The notes: generated by a model not told the origin, from the sequence alone. Shown: positions 42,444-54,143, counted from the stretch's first letter. The stretch: DNA of 64,000 bases from Lucinisca nassula (GCA_963580285.1 OY757019.1:64066587-64130586); one strand, 5' to 3'. Translations and numbers: made by a program.

Positions 42444-42690
42444 TCGGCCTCTGTAGCTCAGTCGGATGCGCGTCTGACTGGTGATCAGGAGGACGCAGGT
42501 TCGATACCTGTCGGGATCGGCAACTTTCTTTAGTGGAGATTCTCTCCCTTCCCCTGATTCAAGAAGGGCAGTTGTCAATTTCTGGTGGCGAAAGAATGTG
42601 CACTGTACTGGTTAACCGATTACGTATAAGCCTGCCCAGGAAAAGTGTGGATGGGTAAACTGACCGGCTCAAAAATGACCTAAATAGTGT
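42444..42690 (+). repeat. tRNA-derived SINE, copy G (best preserved head)
   Basis: TAGCTCAGTCGG fits the A box and GGTTCGATACC fits the B box, with an anticodon-arm-like cgtctgactggtgatcagg between. The body has ctgattcaagaagggcagtt and aagcctgcccaggaaaag. The acceptor ends (GGCCTCT / tcgggatcggc) do not pair properly, so it is a SINE and not a tRNA gene. Confidence 0.78.
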
Positions 42691-42881
42691 TGGCTGAGCT
42701 GTTATACTCCAATACAAACAAAAACCCAATCTTTTTGAAGTAAACTCAATTCTGTTTTCATGGCATAATGAGCATACTTGGAATGCAAACATTCAAGATG
42801 GTCAAATTTTAGTGATGGTCCATAGAAATCAGTTACTGAAAGTGATTTCCTTGCTCTCTGAGGACAAATAATAAGATCTTT

Positions 42882-43001
42882 TTATGCCCCCGTAGGAGGG
42901 GCATATAGTTTTTACACTGTCCGTTTGTTTGTGGGTTAGTGGGTTAGTCCTCAAATTGGCTCCCAAGGGAGCATTGCTCACTTATAGTGACAGCTCTTGT
43001 T
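42882..43001 (+). mobile_element. Smallest Helentron/HINE-like element, 120 bp (element 15)
   Basis: Hairpin ATGCCCCCGTAGGAGGGGCAT (42884-42904), short GTCCGTTTGTTTG tract, then hairpin TCACTTATAGTGA (42978-42990) and CTCTTGTT to 43001. There is no tandem array. GGGAGCATTG before the 3' hairpin is a poor inverse of the 5' arm. Confidence 0.75.
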
Positions 43002-43752
43002 TATCTCTGAGAAAAATATGCCCATTAAAAATTAGCCTTATTCTGCCCTCATAAAGGTCAGTAAGCAGTAAAAATACACATCCTGACAGAGGTTGATCAG
43101 GGTCTACAGTGTTTGCTAGTCTACAAGCTTACTTCACTCACTTTCGTAATTTGGCATATGGGAGCACCATTTAGCCCAATTTAATTCTCATAGCTCCGAT
43201 TGGTGGGGCGCTTATTTTGTCCTGAATAGAATCGCCAGCCATGAAAATAACAGGAATCCATTCAAAATAAAGTGGTGTCAGTATTTGTCAAACCATAACT
43301 TATATGGCTAACTTTTAGCAAATAGTGCAGACCCTGAATGGATCTCACATAATGTGGTGTCTGATCTGGGCCTTCACTGTTGTTGTATATATTCTTGTTC
43401 TGCATTTAAGGCCCCGTCCTGGCTTCTAGATTTTGTCAAATTTCCTTAGAGTCATGATCTTTTGGCTGTCTAATCCCTAGAGTATGCCCATCACCCAACC
43501 TCAGAGGGTTATATTGGTTATATTGCATGGAAACTGCATACAGAAAAAAGAACAAATGACTTGGAGATCTATATATACATGTATTTGGTTTATGATATAC
43601 ATGACTACTTAGAACCCTGTCCCCTCCCCTGACCCTCTTTAAAGGGGTATAACAGAACTTTGTCAAGAGATGCATCAGTTGTTATGATTATTAGTTGTTC
43701 TATGATCTTATCATGATATCACCAGATAATACTGGTAAGCTTTCTTCAACTG
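43002..43752. other. No recognisable feature
   Basis: AT-rich DNA with no frame, array or end I can support. Confidence 0.5.
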
Positions 43753-43977
43753 TTTAACGCAACACTGGTCTAACTCAAGTTAGATCAGTGTTGCGTTGAA
43801 CCAAATACCAAGAATGAGATAGATCAAAATACCAAATGTCTTTTTTTAGGTTTATTTTTTAGAGAATGGCTAAAATATTTTATGTGGATGTGTATCAGCA
43901 TAGAATGGACCAAACTACATAAAAAAAGTCATTTTTGAAAAAAAATCGAGTTAGCCCAGTGTTGCGTTGAACGATCG

Positions 43978-44205
43978 ATTTGTTCTTATTGTAAGTTCTT
44001 GAACTGTTCTTTATTTATTAATGTTCTTTTTAAAAGTTCTTAAACAGTTCTTAATCAGTTCTTTAAGATGTTCTGGAACCTTTCAAGAACATTTGTTCTG
44101 GAACACACCAAAGGAACAGTTTAAAAACTGTTCAAGAACTGTTCTTTATGTTCTAGAACAATTCTTGAACTGTTCTTAAATTAAGAACAATATTTCGCAG
44201 GGGTA
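43978..44205. repeat. Palindromic-word array (GTTCTTGAAC), closed by TTTCGCAGGGGTA
   Basis: About 210 bp of GTTCTT/AAGAAC words ending at TTTCGCAGGGGTA (44193-44205). Confidence 0.8.
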
Positions 44206-44630
44206 GTAACACTAGCAATGAATTCAAATTCAAATCCATTTGATTTTTATTGGAATATTTCCTACTTTGCATCTGTATATACAGTCAAACCTGTCTTAGT
44301 GGCCACCTGTATTAAGCAAGCAACCTGTATTAAGCAAGCAGGTATTTGGTTCCCATTAAAGACATATCTGTTGATATGTACCTATATTAAGCAAGCACCT
44401 GCCTTAAGCAAGCAGCTTTAAATTATCCCTCAGGTGCTTGCTTAATACAGGTTGGACTGTACTCAATTTGTGTTCTATTTTAGACACTCTTCCAAATGCA
44501 TATGCTATTTATAGCATGTGGGGTGATTATTTGGTAAATTTCCACTGTGATTTTCCATTGCTAGTGTTACTAAAAGTTGGACAGAAATTAGGAGCTTTTC
44601 TGTCCATGTAACACTAGCAAACATGAAATC
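44206..44630 (+). repeat. Dispersed repeat R, copy 2
   Basis: Starts gtaacactagcaatgaattc; from 44248 it matches 23273-23460. It contains the 183-bp MITE as an extra insertion. Confidence 0.78.
44281..44459. mobile_element. TA-flanked MITE, about 180 bp
   Basis: Ends CAGTCAAACCTGTCTTAGTG (left) and CAGTCCAACCTGTATTAAGC (right, reverse complement), each bounded by TA. Internal words TTAAGCAAGCA are repeated. Repeat R copy 1 (near 23303) reads gtgtatacccaatttgtg without the insert, which gives the empty site. The ends suggest a pogo/mariner relative. Confidence 0.85.
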
Positions 44631-46154
44631 TGCCTTATGCCCTTTTTTTGACTCGTCATTGAAAACCTTGTCAACACGATATCTAGAGAACCGCTTGAGC
44701 TAGGATTCCTATATTTGGCACACAGTTTAGGATCATTGTTGAGATGAACTGATGAACTTTTGAGCGAATTCCATAAACGATTTGACGGAATTATTCCCCT
44801 TTTCGGACTTTACTATTATAACAATAGGAAAACCTTGTCAACATGATATCTAGAGAACCACTTGAGCTAGGATCCTGATATTTTGCATACTGTTTAGGAT
44901 CATTGTTTAGAAGAACTGATTAGCTTTTGAGCGAATTCCGTAAAATATTGACAGAGTTATGCCCCTTTTTGGACTTTGCCATTATAACAATAGGAAAACC
45001 TTGTGAAACTAGAGAATGGCTTATGCTAAGAACTTGAAATTTTATACATGGCATGAGCACAAAAAATAAGCGATTACGTATTTTTTTTAGCTCACCTGAG
45101 CACATAGTGCTCTGTGAGCTATTCCTATAGGCCAGTACTCCGGCGTCCGTCTGTTGTCCGTCGTCTGTCGTCCGTCGTCAATCAACAATTGACATCTTCT
45201 CCTAAACCACTTGGCCAATTTGGACCAAACTTCACAGGAATGATCCTTGGGAGGTACTAACTGAAAGTTGTTCAAAGATTTGAAATCCAGGCAGAACTCT
45301 GGTTGCCGTGGCAACCAATAAGCAAAATCTTTAAAAATCTTCTTGTCCAAAACTATAAGGCCTAGAGCTACCAAATTTGGTATGTAGGTGTATCTAGTGG
45401 ATCTCTAGCAAAATTGTTCAAATTATATCCCTGGGGTCAAAAATGGCCCCTACCCAGTACATAGACTTATATAGTAAAATTCTTTTAAAATCTTCTCAGA
45501 AACCATAAGGCCTAGGGCTACTGAATTTGGTATGTAGGTTCATCAAGTGGACCTCTAGCAAGATTGTTCAAATTATAGCCCTGGGGTCAAAAATGGCCCC
45601 TAGCCGTGGTACACTAGTTTTACATAGGCTTATATAGTGAAAATCTTGAAAAATCTTCTTGTCCAAAACCATAAGGCCTAGAGCTACTAAATTTGGTATG
45701 TAGGTGTATCTAGTGAACCTCTACCAAGATTGTTCAAATTATGTCCCTAGGGTCAAAATCGGCCCCTAATCAGGGGTCACTCATTTTACATAGACTTATA
45801 TAGTGAAAATCTTAAAAAATCTTCTTGTAAGAAACCATAAGGCCTAGAGCTGCTAAATTTGGTATGTAGGTTCATCTAGCGGACCTCTACCAAGATTATT
45901 CAAATTGTAACCCTGTGGTAAAAAATGGCCCCTTGCCGGGGGCCATAAGTTTTACATAGGCTTATATAGTGAAAATCTTGAAAAATCTTCTTGTCCGAAA
46001 CCGTAAGGCCTAGCATTACTAAATTTGGTATGTAGATGTGTCTAATGGACCTCTACCAAGATTGTTCAAATTTTGTCTCTGGGGCCAAAAATGGCCCCTA
46101 ATCAGGGGTCACTCATTTCACATAGACTTATATAGTGAAAATCTTGCCAGTATG

Positions 46155-46370
46155 CCAATGGTCCGGGGTCCGGCGTCCGTCGTCGTCAGGCGTCCGTCGT
46201 TGTCCGTTCACATTTTCAATTAAGTATATCTCTAAAGCCAGTTGGCCAATCTTGATCAAATTTCATGTAAAGCATTATCAGGTAGGGGGAAAGGCTGCAT
46301 AAGGTTTTCGGCCAGATCCGATGGAAACTCTGGTTGCCATGGCAACATATAGCTCCCATAGACTTATAAT
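46155..46370 (+). repeat. Internal second microsatellite and 5'-type segment in element 18
   Basis: CGGCGTCCGTCGTCGTC tract followed by a segment with the X-box GTTGCCATGGCAAC (46333-46346), the order seen after 5' ends. It probably marks another element whose hairpin was lost. Confidence 0.6.
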
Positions 46371-49300
46371 GGGAAAAACTTAAAAAATCTTCTTCTCTGA
46401 AACCATGATGCCCACAGCTTGCATATTTGGTATGAAGCAATGTCTAGTGGTACTCTACATAAATCCTGCCAACCATGCCCCTGGGCCTCAAATTGGCCAC
46501 GCCCCTGGGGGGTCTTTTGCTTATAATAGGAAAATCTTAAAAAATCTTCTTCTCTGAAACCATGAGGCCCAGAGCTTTCATATTTAGTATGTAGCAATAT
46601 CTAGTGGTCCCCTATATAAATCCTGCCAACCATGCCCCTGGGGTATAAATTGGCCACGCCCCGGGGATCATTAGCTCCCATAGACTTACAATGGGAAAAA
46701 CTTAAAAAATCTTCTTCTCTGAAACCATGAGGCCCACAGCTTTCATATTTGGTATGAAGCAATGTCTAGTGGTACTCTTCATAAATCCTGCCAACCATGC
46801 CCCTGGGCCTTAAATTGGCCACGCCCCTAAGGGGTCTTTTGCTTCTATAGGCTTATAATAGGAAAATCTTAAAAAAATCTTCTTCTCTGAAACCATGAGG
46901 CCCAGAGCTTTCATATTTGGTATGAAGCAATGTCTAGTGGTACTCTTCATAAATCCTGCCAACCATGCCCCTGGGCCTTAAATTGGCCACGCCCCTGGGG
47001 GGTCTTTTGCTTCTATAGGCTTATAATAGGAAAATCTTAAAAAATCTTCTTCTCTGAAACCATGAGGCCCAGAGCTTTCATATTTAGTATGTAGCAATAT
47101 CTAGTGGTCCCCTATATAAATCCTGCCAACCATGTCCCTGGGGTCCAAATTGGCCACGCCCCGGGGATCATTAGCTCCCATAGACTTACAATGGGAAAAA
47201 CTTAAAAAATCTTCTTCTCTGAAACCATGAGGCCCACAGCTTTCATATTTAGTATGAAGCAATGTCTAGTGGTACTCTACATAAATCCTGCCAACCATGC
47301 CCCTGGGCCTCAAATTGGCCACGCCCCTGGGGGATCTTTTGATTATAATTGGAAAATCTTAAAAAATCTTCTTCTCTGAAATTATGTGGCCCAGAGCTTT
47401 CATATTTAGTATGTAGCAATGTCTAGTGGTCCCCTACATAAATCCTGCCAACCATGCCCCTGGGGTCCAAATTGGCTACGCCCCGGGGATCATTAGCTCC
47501 CATAGACTTACAATGGGTTAAACTTAAAAAATCTTCTTCTTTGAAACCATGAGGCCCACAGCTTTCATATTTGGTATGAAGCAATGTCTAGTGATACTCT
47601 ACATAAATCCTGCCAACCATGCCCCAGGGCCTCCAATTGGCCATGCCCCTGGGGGGGTCTTTTGCTTCTATTATGAGGCTTATAATAGGAAAATCTTAAA
47701 AACATCTTCTTCTCTGAAACCATGAAGCCCAGAGCTTTCATATTTAGTATGTAGCAATGTCTAGTGGTCCCCTACATAAATCCTACCAACCATGCCCTTG
47801 GGGTCCAAATTGGCCACGCCCCGGGGATCATTAGCTCCCATTGACTTACAATTGGTAAAACTTAAAAAATCTTCTTCTCTGAAACCATGAGGCCCACAGC
47901 TTTCATATTTGGTATGAAGCAATGTCTAGTGGTACTCTACATAAATCCCGCCAACCATACCCCTGGGCCTCAAATTGGCCACGCCCCTGTGAGTATTTTT
48001 CTCCCATAGGCTTATGATAGGAAAATCTTAAAAAATCTTTTTCTCTGAAACCATGAGGCCCAGAGCTTTCATATTTAGTATGTAGCAATGTCTAGTGGTC
48101 CCCTACATAAATTCTGCCAGCCATGCTCCTGGGGTCCAAATTGGCCACGCCCCCAGGGGTCATTAGCTCCCATAGACTTATAATTGGAAAAACTTAAACA
48201 AATCTTCTTCTCTGAAATCATGAGGCCCAGAACTTTCATAATTAGTATGTAGCAATGTCCAATGGTCCCATACATAAATACTGCCAACCATGCCCCTGGG
48301 GTCCAAATTGGCCACGCCCCCAGGGCTCATAAGCTCCCATAGACTTATAATGGAAAAAAAAAATAAAAAAAAATCTTCTTCTCTGAAACTATTAGGCCCA
48401 GAGCTAATGTATTTAGTATATGACATTGCTTAGTGGTCCACTACATAAATCCTGCCAACCATGCCCCTGGGGTCCAAACTGGCCACGCCCACAGGGATCA
48501 ATAGCTCTTATAGACTTATAATGGGAAAAATTTAAAAAAATCTTCTTCTCTGAAACTATGAGGCCCAGAGCTAACATAATTAGTATATAGCAATGCTTAG
48601 TGGTCCCCTACATAAATCCTGCCAGCCATGCCCCTGGGGTTCAAATTGACCACGCCCTGCTCTGCTTTTCATCAAAGATTTCTCATGAACCATAAAAGCT
48701 AGAGCTCTGAAACTTAGTATACTATGCAAACATGATGACTTGTATTGCTTAAGAGACCATGGGCTTTCTTGGCTTATTTGTTCATCTTTTCTTTCATTCT
48801 TCTTTCTTTTCCTATAGACCAATGTTAAATTTTATATTAAAGATTTCTCAGGAACTATAGAAGCTAGAAGCCTCAAACTTGGTATGCAATGCAATAATGA
48901 TGACTTACATTGTGTAAGAGACAATGGGCTTTCTTGGCTTGTTTGTTCAATTGTTCTTTCATTCTCTCCATATAGACCAATGCTAAATTTTTCGTCAAAG
49001 ATTTTTCAAGAACCATAAAAGCTAGAACTCTGGAATTTAGTATACTAATCAATCATGATGACTTGTATTGTGTAAGAGACAATGGGCTTTCTTGGCTTAT
49101 TTGTTCATCTGTCTTTGATTCTTCTTTCTCTCCATATAGACCAATGTTAAAACTATTATCTCAAAGATTCTCATGAACTATAGAAGCTAGAAGCCTCAAA
49201 CTTTGTATGCAATGCAATAATGATGACTTATATAGTGTTACTGTGTAAGAGACAATAGGCTTTCTTGGCTTATTTGTTCATTTGTTCTTTCATTCTTCTA

Positions 49301-49630
49301 TCTCTCCATATAGACCAATGTTAAATGTTTAATCGAAGATTTCTCAGGAACTATAAAAGCTAGAAGCATCAAATTTGGTATTCAATAGAATAATGATGAC
49401 TTATATTGTGTAAGAGACATTGGGCTTTCTCAGCTTATTTGTTTATTCTGTTCTTTCATTCTTCTTTCTCTCCATTTTGACCCAATTTTCATCAAAGATT
49501 TCTCAGGAACTATATATATAGAAGCTAGAAGCCTCAAACTTGGTATGCAATGCAATAATGATGATATATCCTGTAAGGGTCAATGGGCTGGATTCCTTTA
49601 GCAGATTTAGTAGTCAAGTCTGTGAATTGT

Positions 49631-52254
49631 TATGCCCCCGCCTATTCCAAGAATAGCGGGAAGGCATTATGTTTTACCTCTGTCCCTCCCCGCGTCCGTC
49701 CCTGCATCAGTTGCGTCCCATGAAACCTTGTCCACACCATATTTCCTAAACTGTTCGGATTATCTTCATGAAATTTCACAGCTGCATGCATCATATCTAA
49801 ACGATGTGTCATGAACAAGGAAGACAACTCTTGCTCGTTTGGTTCTGGAATTATCTGCCCTTAACTAAATTCTATATAGGGTAATGGTATATCCATGTCC
49901 GGGCCATAACTCCTAAACCCTATGGAATATAGTCATGAAACTTCACAGTTGGATGCAGCATACTGAGACGATGTGTCATGAACAAGGAAGACAACTCTTG
50001 CTCGTTTGGTTCTTGTATATCCTTGTCTGGGCCATAACTCCTAAACCCTATGGAATATAGTCATGAAACTTCACAGTTGGAAGCAGCATACTGGAACTAT
50101 CTGTCATGAACAAGGAAGAAAACTCTTGCTCATTTGGTTCTTGAATTATCTGTCCTTGACTAAATTCTATATAGGGTAATGGTATATCTGTGTCCGGGCC
50201 ATAACTCCTAAACCCTATGGAATATAGTCATGAAACTTCACAGGTGGATGCAGCATACTTAGACGATGTGTCATGAACAAGGAAGACAACTCTTGCTTGT
50301 TTGGTTATCAAATTATCTGCCCTTGACTAAATTCTATATAGGACAATGGTATATCCGTGTCCGGGCCATAACTCCTAAACCGTATGGAATATAGTCATGA
50401 AACTTCACAGGTGGATACAGTATACTAAAACGATGTGTCATGAACAAGGAAGACAACTCTCTGTTCATTTGGTTCCTGAATTATCAGCCCTTTACTAAAT
50501 TCTATATAGTGTAATGGCCCGGGCCATAACTTCTAAACCATATGGAATATAGTAATAAAACTTTACAGGTGGATGCAGTATACTGAGATGATGTGTCATG
50601 AACAAGGAAGACAACTCTTTCTCGTTTGGTTCTTGAATTATCTGCCCTTGACTAAATACTATATAGGATAATGGTATATCAGTGTCCAGGCCATAACTCC
50701 TCAACCATATGGAATATAGTCATGAAACTCTACAGGTTGATGCAGCATACTGCGTCAATGTGTCATGAACAAGGAAGACAACTCTTGCTCATTTGGTTCT
50801 TGAATTATCTGCCCTTCACTAAATTCTATATAGGGTAATGGTATATCGGTGTCCGGGCCATAACTCCTAAACCCTATGGAATATAGTCATGAAACTTCAC
50901 AGTTGGAAGCAGCATACTCAGACGATGCGTCATGAACAAGGAAGACAACTCTTGCTCGTTTGGTTCTTGAATTATCTGCCCTGAACTAAATTCTATATAG
51001 GGTAATGGTATATCCGTGTCGGGGCCATAACTCCTAAACCCTGTGGAATATAGTCATGAAACTTTACAGGTTGATGCAGCATACTGCGTCAATGTGTCAT
51101 GAACAAGTAAGACAACTCTTGCTCATTTGGTTCTTGAATTATCTGCCCTTAACTAAATTCTATATAGGGTAATGGTATATCGGTGTCCAGGCCATAACTC
51201 CTAAACCCTATGGAATATAGTCATGAAACTTCACAGTTAAATGTATCATACTGAGACGATGTGTCATGAACAAGGAAGACAACTCTTGCTTGTTTGGTTC
51301 TCAAATTATCTGCCCTTGACTAAATTCTATATAGGACAATGGTATATCCGTGTCTGGGCCCTAACTCCTAAACCGTATGGAATATAGTCATGAAACTTCA
51401 CAGGTGATACAATATACTAAAACGATGTGTCATGGACAAGGAACACAACTCATGTTCATTTGGTTCCTGAATTATCTGCCCTTTACTAAATTCTATATAG
51501 TGTAATGGTCCGGGCCATAACTTCTAAACCATATGGAATATAGTAATGAAACTTTACAGGTGGATGCAGTATACCGAGATGATGTGTCATGAACAAGGAA
51601 GACAACTCTTTCTCGTTTGGTTCTTGAATTATCTGCCCTTGACTAAATTCTATATAGGGTAATGGTATATCGGTGTCCGGGCCATAACTCCTCAACCGTA
51701 TGGAATATAGTCATGAAACTTTACAGGTTGATGCAGTATACTGAGTCAATGTGTCATGAACAAGGAAGAATACTCATGCTCATTTGGTTCATGTATTATC
51801 TGCCCTTGACTAAATTCTATATAGTGTAATGGGGCGGGCCATAACTTCTAAACCATATGGAATATAGTAATGAAACTTTACAGGTGGATGCAGTATACTG
51901 AGATGATGTGTCATGAACAAGGAAGACAACTGTTGCTTGTTTGGTTCTTGAATTATCTGCCCTTGACTAAATTCTATTTAGGGTAATGGTATATCCGTGT
52001 CCAGGCCATAACTCAACCGTATGGAATATAGTCATGAAACTTTACAGGTTGATGCAGCTTGCTGGAACGATGTGTCATGAACAAGGAAGACAACTCTTGC
52101 TGATTTGGTTCATGTATTATCTGCCCTTGACTAAATTCTATATAGTGTAATGGTCTGGGCCATATGGAATATAGTCATGAAACTTCACAAGTGGATGCAG
52201 CATACTTAGACGATGTGTCATGGCGGGGGCATCCCATGGACACTTTTTTTAGTT
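49631..52254 (+). mobile_element. Nested Helentron/HINE-like element, about 15 units of 165 bp (element 20)
   Basis: Hairpin ATGCCCCCGCCTATTC...AAGGCAT (49632-49667), CCGCGTCCGTCCCTGC tract, then units marked by catgaacaaggaagacaactc near 49808, 49975, 50271 and so on. The 3' end shows GGCGGGGGCAT (52222-52232, exact inverse of ATGCCCCCGCC), a weak TCCCATGGA palindrome and TTTTAGTT (to 52254). Confidence 0.82.
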
Positions 52255-52867
52255 AAAACTTAAGTTCCTCAGGTGAGCGGTTTAGGCTCATTGAGCCTCT
52301 TGTTGGACTTTGCCATTATAACAATAGGAAAACCTTGTCAACACGATATCTAGAGAACCGCTTGAGCTAGGATTCTTGTATTTGGCATACAGTTTAAGAT
52401 CATTGTTGAGATGAACTGATTAACTTTTGAGCGAATTCCGTAAAATATTGCATGAGTTATGCCCCATTTCGGACTTTGCCATTATAACAATAGGAAAACC
52501 TTGTCAACATGATACCTAGAGAACCGCTTGAGCTAGGATCCTGATATTTTGCATATTGTTTAGGATCATTGTTGAGATGAATTGATTAACTTTTGAGTGA
52601 ATTCTGTAAAATATTGACTGAGTTATCAACCTTTTCGGACTTAGCCATTAAAAGAACAGGAAAACCTTGTCAACACGATATGTAGAGAACTGCTTGAGCT
52701 AGGATCCTAATATTTTGCATATAATGTTTAGGATCAATGTTTAGATGACCTGATTCACTTTTGAGCAAAATTGGTAAAAATGGCGGAGTAATGCCCATTT
52801 TCGGACTTCCAGGGTCATCATGGCCCTCTTGTTAGAAATTTAGTTTGTTTAGTGTAACTTTTAGTAG

Positions 52868-52968
52868 GGGTCTGTGGTAGTCTTTGGTGGTCTGTGTTAG
52901 TCTGTGGTGAGGTCTTTGGTAGTCTGTGGAAGTCTGTAGTAGTCTGTGGTACTGTGGTAGTCTGTTGT
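52868..52968 (+). repeat. TAGTCTGTGG minisatellite
   Basis: About nine copies of a 10-12-bp GTCTGTGGTA word. There is no hairpin beside it. Confidence 0.8.
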
Positions 52969-53238
52969 ACTTATAGCCTGGTATTTAGTGCCTCCCATCC
53001 CCACTACAACTTATGAAAGCTAGTGTTATTAATTAATGTGGAACTTTTCAACAAAATCGAGGGCTGTCAGTTTGTCAATAGTTATCAATCAGAGAGAAAA
53101 GGAAGAATAAACTTTAAGAGGGTTATATCTTCGGTTTTGAAGATTAAACATATGAAATTCTCTTTCACTTCCTTCAGTCCAATTCAATGTGTTAAATTTC
53201 CAAAACCTGAGCTATAACCAATACTTAATGTGCAGAAA

Positions 53239-53251
53239 TTTGTAATTTCAG
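53239..53251 (+). promoter_or_regulatory. Candidate splice acceptor of the 53252 exon
   Basis: A T-rich tract ends in TTTCAG just before the conserved-looking SEQKKF residues. The upstream frame is closed by TAA at 53215-53217 and lacks an in-frame ATG, so an intron boundary here explains the start better than GTG. Confidence 0.45.
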
Positions 53252-53937
53252 AGCAAAAGAAGTTTATATCCAAGTTGTCAACAGCACTGTTTGCTGATTT
53301 GAGCAATGGAGAAGGCAAGAGATGGGTAACAAAACTGGTTGAGGAGCTTATGAAAGTTGCAAATATCTCATCTGGGGACATGGAAGTACTTGTGCCAGTA
53401 ATTTCTGACAGAACAAACAGCTCAGTGGAAGTGATTTGTGCTGGTAAAAGTTCCCATGAAGCGAACAGTCTTTTTGATCGACCTTATGCTCCAGAATCCT
53501 TTGCGTCACCTTCTTCATCACTGACATCATTGTTGGATGAAGAAACTACAAATAAATCTAGACGTCTTATTGTACCTGATGCTTGTGTGGTGCTTTCAGA
53601 TTTCCCAGGGAGTTTCCCATTAGTTATTGAACTCAAGCCAGCACATAATGAAACAGAGGGTCAGAAACAAAACTTACAGCAGATGATTTCTAAACTCTTT
53701 TTCCAAGATATAGTATTTGGTATTACAATCACGTCAATCAGTTTTTGTGTACAGGCAATCATCAAGAGAGAAGACGTTGGGATATTGGAATTTGCATCTT
53801 CAAATGTCATATCTTTAGCTGAATATTCTGGTGATGAACGCTGCCTGTGTATTGAAAACTTTAACAAGCTGTGCAGGTTTATATTGAATGTTTTGAACTG
53901 GAGTAATGAACATAAATGCAAATTAAATAAAATTTAA
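53252..53937 (+). CDS. Possible PD-(D/E)XK nuclease-fold protein, last exon
   Basis: A continuous frame of about 228 codons with non-repetitive composition. From about codon 110 (counting from 53230) it reads VPDACVVLSD, then about nine residues later LVIELKP, then EGQKQNLQQM. A P-D, a following E-x-K on a hydrophobic strand and a Q-rich helix are the layout of the PD-(D/E)XK nuclease fold; this is pattern recognition, not a search. The frame has no ATG until 53350; a stop lies at 53215, and a GTG at 53230 is not a credible eukaryotic start. TTTGTAATTTCAG at 53239-53251 is a good splice acceptor, so this is probably a downstream exon. AATAAA overlaps the last codons (53926-53931). It may be a host gene or a protein from a large transposon. 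Confidence 0.55.
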
Positions 53938-53939
53938 GT

Positions 53940-53992
53940 TGAAGACAAAGTAGAAGCCCCCATGGTGTAGTGGCTTAGCTACACTCCTTGTA
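53940..53992 (+). repeat. SINE head, truncated by tandem duplication
   Basis: gaagcccccatggtgtagtggcttagctacactccttgtaaa is the 5' part of the tRNA-like head that is complete at 54144. It stops where the duplicated exon copy begins. Confidence 0.65.
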
Positions 53993-53994
53993 AA

Positions 53995-54132
53995 TGTTAT
54001 ATCTTTAGCTGAATATTCTGGTGATGAACGCTGCCTGTGTATTTATAACTTTAACCAGCTATGCAGGTTTATATTGACTGTTTTGAAATGGAGTAATGAA
54101 CATAAATGCAAATTAAATAAAATTTAAGTTGA
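53995..54132 (+). pseudogene. Tandem duplicate of the last 45 or so codons of the 53252 exon
   Basis: Repeats 53806-53942 with an offset of 190 bp. The frame is still intact from VISLAEYSGDERC to the stop, with a handful of replacements (E to Y, K to Q, N to T), and the AATAAA is kept. It lacks any start or splice site. It is too short to encode the nuclease-like core and is most likely non-functional. Confidence 0.75.
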
Positions 54133-54143
54133 AGACAAATTAG

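Larger units (their letters stand above)
37963..43977. mobile_element. Candidate 6.0-kb inverted-repeat element splitting a word array
   Basis: The left end reads GTTCAACGCAACACTGGGCT and the right end is its reverse complement, with GATC on both outer sides (37959-37962 and 43978-43981). Copies of CGCAACACTGGTCTAACT lie subterminally at about 38209 and 43757. Word arrays of the same kind abut both ends. The alternative is a separate 225-bp MITE at 43753-43977 plus a truncated relative at 37963. No transposase was seen inside. Confidence 0.4.
45087..52304 (+). mobile_element. 7.2-kb Helentron/HINE-like element with four array families (element 18)
   Basis: Starts TTAGCTCACCTGAGC with a hairpin to about 45120 and a GTCCGTCGTCTGTCGTCC tract. 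It contains about six units of 170 bp (45180-46150), a second GTCCGTCGTC tract (46161-46206), about 14 units of 165 bp (46370-48650), six units of 166 bp (48660-49560) and nested element 20. The 3' end has CTCAGGTGAG (52269-52278, inverse of CTCACCTGAG), hairpin GGCTCATTGAGCC and TCTTGTT (52298-52304). Confidence 0.82.
44640..52833 (+). mobile_element. Helentron/HINE-like element, 5' truncated, split by element 18 (element 17)
   Basis: Units of about 168 bp (ggaaaaccttgtcaacacgat) at 44664, 44829 and 44995, then after the insertion at 52327, 52495 and 52663. The 3' end has GGGTCATCATGGCCC and TCTTGTT (52827-52833). No 5' hairpin was found near 44640. Confidence 0.7.

Noticed and set aside
42444..42522. 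A genuine tRNA gene
   Set aside because: A and B boxes are good, but the acceptor stem does not pair and a SINE body follows that is shared with two other copies.
50495..51695. Two nearly the same minus-strand frames (MRSYG...PLSYIVFSQGQ and its copy at 51486)
   Set aside because: They are two units of element 20 about 1 kb apart, not a gene pair.
53023..53217. A 64-codon frame as the first exon of the 53252 gene
   Set aside because: It ends in a stop just before the acceptor in the same frame, has lysine-rich low-complexity composition and no clear donor site. It is not supported.
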